From a virus, in the IMG/VR virus record IMGVR_UViG_3300042988_000311, positions 1 to 35,765 of that record: DNA of 35,765 nucleotides; one strand, 5' to 3'. Positions 8,059-15,786 of the stretch are shown one piece after another. The notes beneath the pieces were generated by a model, which saw only the letters and a list, made by a program, of their open reading frames with translations, searched no databases and had not been told where the DNA came from. Made by a program: the position numbers and the translations under genes. The first letter of the stretch is position 1. Each line of letters opens with the position of its first letter.

Positions 8059-8232
8059 TCAAGAGTCTAGGTCTGCTGAATCAATTTGATCATCTAGATA
8101 TGCTTGCGCATCGGCTCTAGTATCAAAAACATCATCACCTAGTTGTGTCCAACCAAAGCCTCCCATGAACTGCGCGATCCATTCGCCTTCACAAATCTCT
8201 ATCACACGTGTATCAACAAGTTCTTCAGACAT
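8059..8232 (-). CDS. Small acidic protein (57 aa)
   Basis: ATG at 8232 with a GGAG binding site, TGA at 8059. Strongly acidic C-terminus (YLDDQIDSADLDS). Lies alone between two promoter cassettes. Small acidic proteins of this kind are common among early T4-type proteins that target host complexes; no specific function can be claimed. Confidence 0.7.
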   Translation of the reverse strand: MSEELVDTRVIEICEGEWIAQFMGGFGWTQLGDDVFDTRADAQAYLDDQIDSADLDS

Positions 8233-8273
8233 AACAACTCCTTAATTAAACAAAAGTTGGTTTCAATACAGAT

Positions 8274-8302
8274 ATTGTAGTAGGAATTACATTAATTGTC
8301 AA
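8274..8302 (-). promoter_or_regulatory. Early promoter with palindrome
   Basis: -35 TTGACA, spacer 17, -10 TACAAT, overlapping CAATATCTGTATTG (5-bp arms). Confidence 0.84.
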
Positions 8303-8303
8303 A

Positions 8304-8663
8304 TTATTCCGAGAAACTCATATTGGAGAATCTTGTGGCAGCCGATTGTTGAGTTTTGATTTTTGGTGGGGTACCTGTGCCCAAGTCAGCATGGCTATAG
8401 ATACCGAACAGATAAGTAGTGTTGCCTTCTGTTCGGTATACCAAACTAAGGTCTTGAGTGACATGATAGTGAGCGATGCCGGGTACCGCCTTACCGATGG
8501 GCGCATTGCTAGCGAATCTATATTCTTGACCACCAGAACTACCATTCCTCCTAGAGTCAAGAAAACTTTTAAGATTCTTGAGTCCTGCGCCACGAATTCT
8601 ATTCGGATTACTAGGATCAACTTGCCACTTATAGTCCTCGCCTCGCATAAATGGTTTATTCAT
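8304..8663 (-). CDS. RelE/YafQ-like toxin-fold protein (119 aa)
   Basis: The C-terminal half contains an IAHYHVTQDLSLVYRTEG segment followed by TTYLFGIYSHADLG, which resembles the last beta strands of RelE/YafQ mRNA interferases (their YRIDG...GSHSDL pattern). The N-terminal half, with KNLKSFLDSRR, is less typical and longer than a usual 90-residue toxin. It overlaps the upstream small acidic gene by 8 nt, as toxin-antitoxin pairs often do. Assignment rests on motif resemblance only. Confidence 0.5.
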   Translation of the reverse strand: MNKPFMRGEDYKWQVDPSNPNRIRGAGLKNLKSFLDSRRNGSSGGQEYRFASNAPIGKAVPGIAHYHVTQDLSLVYRTEGNTTYLFGIYSHADLGTGTPPKIKTQQSAATRFSNMSFSE

Positions 8664-8853
8664 TTTCGTCGAGTTCCATTAGAGCATCAATCTCAGCCAC
8701 AAGGTCTTCATACGAAGCTGGCTCCCATTTATCGGAATTGTGCTGGCGATGAATTTTAACCAAATCTTCAGTAGCAAAACCAGTGTCATTGCCGCGGTTC
8801 AATGACTCGAACAATGATTTATCGGAGGGCTGGACGACTTCGTTGATTTTCAT
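8656..8853 (-). CDS. Small acidic protein, possible antitoxin or packaged peptide (65 aa)
   Basis: The start at 8853 has no ribosome binding site but lies 5 nt after a GATAAATA late box, suggesting a leaderless late mRNA; an early promoter at 8882-8910 could also read it. The C-terminus is very acidic (ALMELDENE). Its overlap with the RelE-like gene suggests an antitoxin. Alternatively the N-terminus (MKINEVVQPSDKSL) resembles capsid-targeting peptides of internal head proteins. I cannot decide between the two. Confidence 0.6.
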   Translation of the reverse strand: MKINEVVQPSDKSLFESLNRGNDTGFATEDLVKIHRQHNSDKWEPASYEDLVAEIDALMELDENE

Positions 8854-8858
8854 AACAA

Positions 8859-8866
8859 TATTTATC
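8859..8866 (-). promoter_or_regulatory. T4-type late promoter box
   Basis: GATAAATA on the minus strand, 5 nt before the ATG at 8853. Confidence 0.6.
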
Positions 8867-8881
8867 AGTTTCAATATGAGT

Positions 8882-8910
8882 ATTGTAGCAGGAATTCCAT
8901 TAATAGTCAA
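8882..8910 (-). promoter_or_regulatory. Early promoter with palindrome
   Basis: -35 TTGACT, spacer 17, -10 TACAAT, overlapping CAATACTCATATTG. Confidence 0.82.
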
Positions 8911-8913
8911 TTC

Positions 8914-9117
8914 TTAGATTGAACCGCAGTATCGGGCGACTACATACCAGTCAGGAACTTCGGATTTATTGTTATGCTCATTGTTGTAGTCGTCAGCGTA
9001 CTTACGGGCTTCCTCCTCATTGTCGAAATAAAGAGTATCCCAAGGCTTGGAGCCCCAGCCACGCTCATACTCCGTGAGTTCTACAACGAATGCTGTTGGC
9101 TTAGTGATTTGTGCCAT
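8914..9117 (-). CDS. Small hypothetical protein (67 aa)
   Basis: The start at 9117 (MAQITKPTAF) follows AGGGAGA; an earlier ATG at 9159 has no binding site. The sequence VELTEYERGWGSKPWDTLYF followed by a helical NEEEARKYADDYN stretch is a small alpha/beta protein. A weaker promoter (TTGATT, 18 bp, TATATT) lies just upstream. Unrecognised. Confidence 0.72.
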   Translation of the reverse strand: MAQITKPTAFVVELTEYERGWGSKPWDTLYFDNEEEARKYADDYNNEHNNKSEVPDWYVVARYCGSI

Positions 9118-9177
9118 TTGTGTCTCCCTTCTTAATATACTATCGCAGTTGTGATTCAATCAAGATGTTTGGATCTG

Positions 9178-9690
9178 TTAATTTATTTCGAATAGTCCGT
9201 TGCCGAAAACTTCAGGTTCACCGAAGCTGTAGTCGTATATTAAGCCATCACCACAAACAATATTACAAATCTTGCCGTTGACCTTGAAAATAGCTTTCAG
9301 GCCGTCACGCTTCCATTTCTTTGGCATATTAGATGGTGTAATCTTTTCAATAGTAGGCTCACTGTTAACACCATATAGACGTTTGATGCATTCGATACAG
9401 TTATCTTCCATGAGGTCGATTCCGTAGATTGTTTCCAATGCCTGCTCGTAACTAGAGCCATTTTCCATCTTACGAATGACCACTTCTGCCAAGAATTGGC
9501 CGTCACCGCATGAAGGTTCTAGAAACGTTTTGGTAGGGTCAGTGAACACTTCAGGTGGCAGCTGATTCAACATTTCTTGAACTAGCGGAGTAGGGGTGAA
9601 AACTTCACCAGTTGCCTTAACTCGTTGGCGATCACGCTCAACACCTGACATATAGTCACGGTTACGGAGATGATTGATTACTTTTAGCAT
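9178..9690 (-). CDS. N6-adenine DNA methyltransferase, motif X/I part (170 aa)
   Basis: Carries the SAM-binding half of a gamma-class N6-adenine methylase: motif X (ATGEVFTPTPLVQEML) at about 27-41, motif I (FLEPSCGDGQFL) at about 57-68, motif II (IYGIDL) near 90, and a possible motif III (IVCGDGLIYDY) near 145. It stops before the catalytic NPPY and has no target-recognition domain. A protein with NPPY but no clear motif I is encoded at 10220-11350, so the two may form one split enzyme. Transcribed from a consensus promoter inside a 12-bp inverted repeat (9708-9752). Stand-alone activity is unlikely by family standards. Confidence 0.85.
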   Translation of the reverse strand: MLKVINHLRNRDYMSGVERDRQRVKATGEVFTPTPLVQEMLNQLPPEVFTDPTKTFLEPSCGDGQFLAEVVIRKMENGSSYEQALETIYGIDLMEDNCIECIKRLYGVNSEPTIEKITPSNMPKKWKRDGLKAIFKVNGKICNIVCGDGLIYDYSFGEPEVFGNGLFEIN

Positions 9691-9707
9691 ATTGATTAGT
9701 CAAATTA

Positions 9708-9752
9708 TAAGAGCTTATGCTGTATTATAACATAAGCTCTTATTAGTGTCAA
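9708..9752 (-). promoter_or_regulatory. Consensus promoter embedded in an operator-like inverted repeat
   Basis: Exact TTGACA (9747-9752), 17-bp spacer and TATAAT (9724-9729) on the minus strand. The arms TAAGAGCTTATG and CATAAGCTCTTA (9708-9719 and 9731-9742) flank the -10 box symmetrically with an 11-bp gap, one arm lying in the spacer. This looks like a repressor site rather than a transcribed hairpin, since most of one arm is upstream of +1. Confidence 0.8.
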
Positions 9753-9758
9753 CTAAAA

Positions 9759-10199
9759 TTATTTTGTCTTTTTAAAGATTTTCAAAAGCTCATGTTGCTG
9801 GTCAAGTTCATAATCCTCTCCCTCCTTCATCCCTTTATCTGTAAATAGTTTTCTTATACCAGCTGCCTGTACTCTACCTAGAGTTTTAGCTGTGTTGTTT
9901 GGAAAATATACATAGGCATTTTCCTTGGAGCTCCAACCACCGATAAATTGAAAACGGTTATTGGTTGGATCCAAATATATTGGTTTCATATGATCTTTGT
10001 AGTTGTCGCCAAAAACAACACGCTTCATCCAATTACTATCACTACTTTCTGGCGCCCGATCAGCGAATGGAATAGGATCATTGGAAATATGTTGACCTGT
10101 AGCCCAACTACCTCGACTACCAGTAACTGCTCTACCGATTCTCGATTCAGTTAGATTCTCAAGTGTGTCTATTATCTTTCTAAATTCATTTGATGACAT
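9759..10199 (-). CDS. Late hypothetical protein, possible internal virion protein (146 aa)
   Basis: A late box GATAAATA at 10221-10228 and an AGGAGA binding site precede the ATG at 10199. The N-terminus (FRKIIDTLENLTESRIGRA) is an amphipathic helix similar to that of another late-promoter gene starting at 35617 (FRKLLDIVESRM), resembling capsid-targeting or scaffold-binding peptides of T4-type internal proteins. The rest is an alpha/beta domain I do not recognise. It interrupts the two methyltransferase genes and is expressed at a different time. Confidence 0.72.
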   Translation of the reverse strand: MSSNEFRKIIDTLENLTESRIGRAVTGSRGSWATGQHISNDPIPFADRAPESSDSNWMKRVVFGDNYKDHMKPIYLDPTNNRFQFIGGWSSKENAYVYFPNNTAKTLGRVQAAGIRKLFTDKGMKEGEDYELDQQHELLKIFKKTK

Positions 10200-10219
10200 A
10201 AAATATATTCTCCTATATT

Positions 10220-11350
10220 TTATTTATCAAAAAAACCCACCGAAATCAACTTGCCCAAGGCACTCATTGAGCCACTATCGGGAATAGTAGAAGCGAGGTC
10301 AGCAACATAATCACTATTCAAGAAATCAATAATTGCTATAGCCTCCTTCTCGGAGGATACCTTGATTGCTCTTGCGTGATGCCCTATGCCTAGGCAACCA
10401 TCATCATAAAATGGCTTAGAGTAACCACTATCACTAAAAATTACCTTTTTGGTCTTTTGAAATGGATGTTCCACTGACGATAACAGAAACTCATTCTTTG
10501 AATACTGAGCAGAGGTGTTCACAATCTTGAAACTTCCAGAGCCCATATTTTTTGCTCCAGCTCTGAATCCAGGTGTCTCTTTACCATTGTTTAACAAAAC
10601 TATTTTCGGTTTAATCACCGGTGCAACTTTATCTAATACAACTTTGAGCCAGTCAACACTAGAGTAATCAACCGAATAATCTCCGTTTGGAGTTTGTACC
10701 TTAGTTTGTTTATCTTGCTTTTTCTTATGCCACACGAAATAACTGAAGGTACTACCAACATTGAAATACTTATCTACATCAAAATTAACATAACTAAGAA
10801 AGCCAGTAGAAAAAACATCCTTACGGACGGTCGCGGCTGATTGTGCTCTAGCTGTTGGTTCTGCTCTATTGGCAGCCCAAGTTTGCGGCACTACCATACT
10901 CATAATGCCATTATCAGTCAACAAATCTTTTGTTTTTTTGATAAAAAGAGGCCAGATAGCAAAATTACCGGATTCGTTAGACCCGCTTTGATAAGGGGGA
11001 TTACCAACAACAACATCAAACTTCATATTTTGCTCCTGAATTTGCTCGAACGTTTTATATTCGCAGCCAATAAGTTTACTAGAATATACATCCATATACT
11101 TATCAAAGGTGTCAGTGATCAAAGTAATATCACAAAATCCAACACGCTCCAAATAAGCTGCCCATTCAACTGTGAACATAACACCAATCTTTGCGTCTTT
11201 AGGCATTTTGATGTTATTAGTGACTTCTTCCATCAGTTTAGGTGATGTGAACGGTTGATCATACACAAAACACTTTTGTGCTCGGTGCTTATTAATCAAT
11301 CCATACCATTTTTCAATGGTTGTAATTTCTTTTGCTTCTTGAATCATCAT
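10220..11350 (-). CDS. Eco57I-type N6-adenine methyltransferase, NPPY and target-recognition part (376 aa)
   Basis: Catalytic motif IV is clear at about residues 112-121 (DVVVGNPPYQSG), followed by the typical WPLFIKKTKDLL and MSMVVPQTWAAN segments of Eco57I/type IIG and ISP methylases. The region after about 220 (NGKETPGFRAG..., GIGHHARAIKV) corresponds to a target-recognition domain. The 100 residues before NPPY lack the DPxCGSG-type motif I; that motif is on the 9178-9690 protein. It is preceded by its own early promoter and by the nuclease gene. Methylation site cannot be read from sequence. Confidence 0.88.
   Translation of the reverse strand: MMIQEAKEITTIEKWYGLINKHRAQKCFVYDQPFTSPKLMEEVTNNIKMPKDAKIGVMFTVEWAAYLERVGFCDITLITDTFDKYMDVYSSKLIGCEYKTFEQIQEQNMKFDVVVGNPPYQSGSNESGNFAIWPLFIKKTKDLLTDNGIMSMVVPQTWAANRAEPTARAQSAATVRKDVFSTGFLSYVNFDVDKYFNVGSTFSYFVWHKKKQDKQTKVQTPNGDYSVDYSSVDWLKVVLDKVAPVIKPKIVLLNNGKETPGFRAGAKNMGSGSFKIVNTSAQYSKNEFLLSSVEHPFQKTKKVIFSDSGYSKPFYDDGCLGIGHHARAIKVSSEKEAIAIIDFLNSDYVADLASTIPDSGSMSALGKLISVGFFDK
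10221..10228 (-). promoter_or_regulatory. T4-type late promoter box
   Basis: GATAAATA on the minus strand, 21 nt upstream of the ATG at 10199, with a Shine-Dalgarno sequence between. Confidence 0.7.
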
Positions 11351-11379
11351 ATTTGATACTTTTGAATTTCAATACAAGT

Positions 11380-11408
11380 ATTGTAACAGGAATTCCATTT
11401 ACTGTCAA
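11380..11408 (-). promoter_or_regulatory. Early promoter with perfect palindrome
   Basis: -35 TTGACA, spacer 17, -10 TACAAT, overlapping CAATACTTGTATTG. Drives the NPPY methylase gene. Confidence 0.86.
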
Positions 11409-12136
11409 ATAATCGGTTCTTCGTCAAACACAGGAGCATCGGCATCAATCGGCGAATCCAATAATGGCAATGGCTCTAAACCAACATTAGCCCGCAAGAT
11501 GTTCAAAAATATTCCATTGTCTTTTGTGTGATGTTTAATGATCTTATAGTTAATTACTTCCATCAATCCACCTGACATATTATCCATTTTATAATCAATA
11601 CCGTGTCCAGTAGTAAACAGTATGTAACGAGCCTGATATGCCTTCTTTGCCTTCATCGCAAGCATCTGAGCATGAGTCATGAAGTTAGGCAAACGTGTAC
11701 CATCATTAGGCGAAAATTCCTTGAATCGATCTTTGGTCCCTTTGACCTGAATATAAATCGGTGAACCTTGTACAGGCAAACGACCAGTCGAAGTGAATTC
11801 TGTTTTGTTTACCTTCTTCACCGTTCGAGCAGACCCATCAACTCCACTATCTTGTTCAGTGTTGCCTTCAACATCGAGCATATTTACGCTTTCGATATTG
11901 AAGTTGTGACCAAAATAAGAAAGAAAATGGCCCGCGAACCATTCGACAAACATACCAAAATATGTTGGACAAAATTCATTTGCGCCATAATCTTTATAAT
12001 GAGCAATATCCACTCTCATCTTGGCTTCTGGTAATTTACTCTGCTTATACACGGCATCAATCATTTTGTCCAAATTAGCAGTAGTCAACAATGCTTCCCA
12101 GTCAACACAATGATTAACAAAAACGTGATTAGTCAT
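11405..12136 (-). CDS. Restriction endonuclease-like PD-(D/E)xK protein (243 aa)
   Basis: A central stretch has GVDG near residue 98 followed about 25 residues later by IYIQVKGTKD, the D...(Q/E)xK pattern of Mrr-like restriction nucleases. The N-terminal 75 residues are helical and aromatic. The acidic C-terminus could be a linker or docking tail. Flanked by an SF2 helicase gene and a methylase gene, each with its own early promoter, so it is the likely nuclease subunit of a multi-gene restriction system. The catalytic assignment is motif-based. Confidence 0.72.
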   Translation of the reverse strand: MTNHVFVNHCVDWEALLTTANLDKMIDAVYKQSKLPEAKMRVDIAHYKDYGANEFCPTYFGMFVEWFAGHFLSYFGHNFNIESVNMLDVEGNTEQDSGVDGSARTVKKVNKTEFTSTGRLPVQGSPIYIQVKGTKDRFKEFSPNDGTRLPNFMTHAQMLAMKAKKAYQARYILFTTGHGIDYKMDNMSGGLMEVINYKIIKHHTKDNGIFLNILRANVGLEPLPLLDSPIDADAPVFDEEPII

Positions 12137-12166
12137 CTAAGTTTCCTAATTAATTTTAATAATGGT

Positions 12167-12195
12167 ATTGTAACTGGAATTCCATTTTCCGTCAA
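12167..12195 (-). promoter_or_regulatory. Early promoter
   Basis: -35 TTGACG, spacer 17, -10 TACAAT. The downstream dyad is weak (CAATACCATTATTA). Confidence 0.8.
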
Positions 12196-12203
12196 ACTAT
12201 GGC

Positions 12204-13664
12204 TTATTCATCGTCAAAAATGAACAATTTATCCAACTCTTCCAAAGCACGTTCCAACTTATTACTAATAATATCTGACATCCAACTTGGTTCATCGATA
12301 TCTTCACCGATCTTTTCTTTACCAGTAGGCTTAAATTCAGTCTTTGGCATAAAGTCCATCAAGTCACCATAACCACCAGCAATAAACGCTTCGGCAACGG
12401 CTTTAGCTGTGACGCCAGCAACCCACTTACTGTCAACAATGGGGAATGTTACCAAACCACGGCGCTTCTTACGAGTGTCGATGTTTTTTTCCAAGTTGAA
12501 TAATTCTTTACGTGGCTCAAAATTATCATCCAAGTCACTTTTATCACAACGAGCAGTGCGACCGATAGTCTGAATCAGTTTTGCCTTAGACATTTCACGC
12601 ATGATGACGACACCATTCAGCGTAGAGATATCGATGCCTTCAGACAGGGTATCATAATGAGCGACAATAGCGTTAGTGCCACTAGCCTTAAGGGTAGCCA
12701 GAGCTTGAGCACGAGTACCAGCAAAAGGTGAACCATTCACGTATACAGCATCAGAAGTAACAGTATAAATGTCAATGGTATCACCATCAATTTCATTGTT
12801 AGAAATTGAAGTAATAGCATCCCGCAATTCACGCACACGTTGATTGATGTTTTCGCTAATATCAGTAGCAACATCACGACACGCCACCAACATCTGATGG
12901 CTAGTCATACCCCAAGTCTTAACTTCTTTGAATTGATGAACATAAGAAATTGAAATCACATCAACGATGTCAACTTTTTCTGCTTTCTTGTTAGTCGTAC
13001 AGTCGAGCATATGAACCAACGGAGCAACAATATAGCCTTGCTGAATCAATTCACTTGGCGTAACTTGACCAATAACTGGACCAAACAAGTCCAAATTCAG
13101 CATGCCAGAATCTTCCATATCATCACGAATTGGAGTAGCAGTGTAGAACAAAATTTTATCTGCATTCATGTCAGCAAGATATTCGGAAAACTGATCTTGA
13201 ACCAGATAATGCGCCTCGTCACAAATGATCAGATCAAACTTAACTTCAGCATTGACCAATTTCTTGTAGCTGTCATATGTAGTGAATGTCAGATGAGGTT
13301 TAGCAATAACAGTACTAGCTGTCTCAATGACTGAAATCAACTCTTGAACGTTAGTGGTAACAACTTCACGAACAGTCTCAGTTCCACGTACATGAGCGCC
13401 ACTGTGAAAACTAGAATACATGATATCCGTACCAATGTCACCCTTAAATCGAGTCAATTGATCTGTGCTAAGCGCCAAACGAGGGTGCAAAACAGCAATA
13501 TTACGAACACCACGGGCGATTGCGCCTTTAATCAGAGCAATGAAACATTCAGTCTTACCGGCGCCAGTTGGAGCATAAATTTGACCACGTTGACCGTCTT
13601 CTGAGATCAGGAATGTTTCTGTTGCTGTGTTCAAACGAGTTTGGTAGTCGCGAAGTGTTTTCAT
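12204..13664 (-). CDS. DEAD/DEAH-box SF2 helicase / translocase (486 aa)
   Basis: All main SF2 motifs are visible: Q-like RDYQ at about 5-8, Walker A APTGAGKTE at about 31-39, DEAH box (LIICDEAHYL) near 147, TATP near 175, and a C-terminal RecA domain with SEGIDIS near 345 and motif VI QTIGRTARCD near 371. The C-terminal 100 residues are a charged extension. This resembles type I/III and ISP restriction translocases more than UvsW. AGAGGT precedes the ATG at 13664. Its neighbours, a nuclease and methylase parts, suggest it powers a restriction complex; a phage recombination or repair helicase is the alternative. Confidence 0.88.
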   Translation of the reverse strand: MKTLRDYQTRLNTATETFLISEDGQRGQIYAPTGAGKTECFIALIKGAIARGVRNIAVLHPRLALSTDQLTRFKGDIGTDIMYSSFHSGAHVRGTETVREVVTTNVQELISVIETASTVIAKPHLTFTTYDSYKKLVNAEVKFDLIICDEAHYLVQDQFSEYLADMNADKILFYTATPIRDDMEDSGMLNLDLFGPVIGQVTPSELIQQGYIVAPLVHMLDCTTNKKAEKVDIVDVISISYVHQFKEVKTWGMTSHQMLVACRDVATDISENINQRVRELRDAITSISNNEIDGDTIDIYTVTSDAVYVNGSPFAGTRAQALATLKASGTNAIVAHYDTLSEGIDISTLNGVVIMREMSKAKLIQTIGRTARCDKSDLDDNFEPRKELFNLEKNIDTRKKRRGLVTFPIVDSKWVAGVTAKAVAEAFIAGGYGDLMDFMPKTEFKPTGKEKIGEDIDEPSWMSDIISNKLERALEELDKLFIFDDE

Positions 13665-13705
13665 GTGATACCTCTTTCAAAAGTGTTTAAATTTTCAATA
13701 TAGGT

Positions 13706-13734
13706 ATTGTATCAGGTTAACTACTTGTTGTCAA
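13706..13734 (-). promoter_or_regulatory. Early promoter with palindrome
   Basis: -35 TTGACA, spacer 17, -10 TACAAT, overlapping CAATACCTATATTG. Confidence 0.85.
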
Positions 13735-13825
13735 ACTATTTAAAGTGCCCAACCTTTAGTGGTCTTAAATGCGACAAATGAAATTCCCAGTCATCGCCAG
13801 AACCACAGTATCTTTTGTGTTTTAC

Positions 13826-14257
13826 TCAGGAATAACTATAGTTGATGGTATTTTCGTTGGTTCTGAATAACACGGCACCATTCTTTGTATGGAATCGTCG
13901 AGCCATTTCTGTTGGAGGACTAAGTGTAACGTATGTAGAAACTCTTGGATACTTCTCTTTTAGCTCAGACATTGCCTTTAGTAATAATTCTTTGCCTGCT
14001 CCTGGCTTATAGCTCCATACCGTGTAGAAGACCGCGGTAGTAGGCTCAATACTTGTTCGCGCCAAGTCTTCAACACTCTGAGGAACAAAGTCGTGAAGTG
14101 AGATACACACCATGGCCGTAGGCTGATCATCAACAATTAACGTAGCAATAAATCTATTGTCCCGTACTCTGAATTCTGGTGAAATCTCTGGCCGTACAGG
14201 GTCGTCTTTTACGAACGACAATAACTTGTCTTGTGGTGATGTGATGAGATGTAGCAT
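13826..14257 (-). CDS. GNAT-like acetyltransferase-fold protein (143 aa)
   Basis: Residues about 75-135 resemble the GNAT acetyl-CoA-binding core: a VFYTVWSYKPGAGKELL segment in the position of motif A, then LSPPTEMARRFHTKNGA as the motif B helix. No substrate can be proposed. The start at 14257 is 8 nt after a GATAAATA late box with no ribosome binding site; an ATG at 14275 overlaps the box and would conflict with it. Confidence 0.68.
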   Translation of the reverse strand: MLHLITSPQDKLLSFVKDDPVRPEISPEFRVRDNRFIATLIVDDQPTAMVCISLHDFVPQSVEDLARTSIEPTTAVFYTVWSYKPGAGKELLLKAMSELKEKYPRVSTYVTLSPPTEMARRFHTKNGAVLFRTNENTINYSYS

Positions 14258-14265
14258 AGTATGCG

Positions 14266-14273
14266 TATTTATC
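14266..14273 (-). promoter_or_regulatory. T4-type late promoter box
   Basis: GATAAATA on the minus strand, 8 nt before the ATG at 14257. Confidence 0.55.
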
Positions 14274-14305
14274 ATTAACGTAATAAAGTCGTAGATTATT
14301 CAGAC

Positions 14306-14340
14306 CAAAAAATAGCCCGTACCATTTCTGATACGGGCTA
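14306..14340 (-). terminator. Rho-independent terminator after the Ro60-like gene
   Basis: Minus-strand stem TAGCCCGTATC / GGTACGGGCTA followed by TTTTTT. Confidence 0.88.
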
Positions 14341-14358
14341 GTACTACAGGAGTAGTGA

Positions 14359-15786
14359 TTACGCTAAATCGTAACGTGGCTTACACACTGCCTTACGCAT
14401 TACTGCTTCGGGAGTGAAGTCTTCCAAGTCGTTACTAAGAACTGCTTCGGCGATTGCTGGCGAGAAGCCAGATACAAGTGCGGCACCTGTCTTGTGGGCA
14501 GATACTGGTACGTTATCGTAAGCATTGATGTTCCAGAAAACAATCTTCGGTACCGAGTAACCAGCAGCCGCATACTTACGTTCAATCATTGTCATCGCAC
14601 TTTCATCAGCGTTAGTACAACCTTGATTGAATTGCATGTCGCTGAGGATCAACAGGGTGTCAGGCATTTCTGCTTGAGGTACCTTGTTGAGTACTGCGAC
14701 TTCCAGAATCTTGTCGAATGCCACGTGTAGGTTAGTACTCGCGACTTCGCCAGTGTTCATCTGGTTCAACTTGTCAACGATGGTACCCTTGAGGGTGACC
14801 AACTTTGGCTGAGAAGAGAAAGTCAGGAATGTATCCTTGAACTTACCTGTATTCTTGTCCGCAAAGTACAAGCCTAAGCCTAGTGCTACTTCCAAGCAAG
14901 ACATGGTAGACTTACTTCCATGGCCGCCTGCCCGACATGTCATTGAACCACTCGAATCTACCATAGGTAGAACACGAGCGTCACCAACCCAGTTAGGTAG
15001 TGCTGACCATTGTGCGCTCATTGCGTCCAACTCAGTCTTTGACATACTAGCACGAGAGTACGAATTAATCGCACCCTTCAACACATCGTAAGGGTAAACT
15101 GCGCCAGCATTGATTTTTACACCAGCTTCGCCGTTAGCCAACTTCTCGACATACTCAGCATACTTAGAAGTGTTGCGGGTGAACGCCTTCTTGTAACGAG
15201 CGTGTGCTACCGATGGCACGTGCGAGAACTCGATTGAATCAAAGTCCTTAGCACACATCTGGGTTTCAACAACCTTGGTTAGATTGACCAGACTCTTACG
15301 GTACTGCTTTGGAGTCATACCAAAGAACTCACGGATTTCACGTGCGACTTCACCCTTACGTGGCACCCATTTTGCTGCCAAACCATTACCTGCTCTCAAT
15401 GCGTCACCAAGCAATGTGTATGCTGCCGACTTCATTGGTTGAGTTTTGAAGACCAACAGGTCATCGTAACGGCCAATCTCTGGGATTTTGCCCAACAGAC
15501 GCTTAGCATCCTGTGGGTTAACTTGTTCTAGGTGAACAAGAATTTGACGGAACAACTCACGTTCACCACTACCACCACGAGCATCACGTGCCCACTGAAC
15601 GATACGGAGAGCTAGATCGGAGTCCTCGACATATGCGGCGGTGAACTCAGGGATGATATTCTTACCACGTGAGGCACCGATTTTGAAAAACAGGTCGACA
15701 CACGCCGATGCTGTTGACTTACGTGCCCGCATACCATTTAGAGTACGGGATTCTTGATTTGCTACTGCTTCTACAAATGTTGACAT
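14359..15786 (-). CDS. Ro60-like TROVE/vWA protein (DUF2828-type, 475 aa)
   Basis: The N-terminal part (about 1-250) has the helical-repeat signature of DUF2828/TROVE proteins: WARDARGGSGERELFR near 65-80, IPEIGRYDDLL near 105-115, AKWVPRKG near 139-146. The C-terminal part is a von Willebrand A domain with the metal-site motif DSSGSM near 277. Ro60-family proteins bind the ends of misfolded RNAs and Y RNAs as a ring. AAAGGAG precedes the ATG. The gene stands alone between a 0.48-kb non-coding leader and a strong terminator. A role in RNA quality control fits the many RNA genes nearby but is an inference. Confidence 0.85.
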   Translation of the reverse strand: MSTFVEAVANQESRTLNGMRARKSTASACVDLFFKIGASRGKNIIPEFTAAYVEDSDLALRIVQWARDARGGSGERELFRQILVHLEQVNPQDAKRLLGKIPEIGRYDDLLVFKTQPMKSAAYTLLGDALRAGNGLAAKWVPRKGEVAREIREFFGMTPKQYRKSLVNLTKVVETQMCAKDFDSIEFSHVPSVAHARYKKAFTRNTSKYAEYVEKLANGEAGVKINAGAVYPYDVLKGAINSYSRASMSKTELDAMSAQWSALPNWVGDARVLPMVDSSGSMTCRAGGHGSKSTMSCLEVALGLGLYFADKNTGKFKDTFLTFSSQPKLVTLKGTIVDKLNQMNTGEVASTNLHVAFDKILEVAVLNKVPQAEMPDTLLILSDMQFNQGCTNADESAMTMIERKYAAAGYSVPKIVFWNINAYDNVPVSAHKTGAALVSGFSPAIAEAVLSNDLEDFTPEAVMRKAVCKPRYDLA

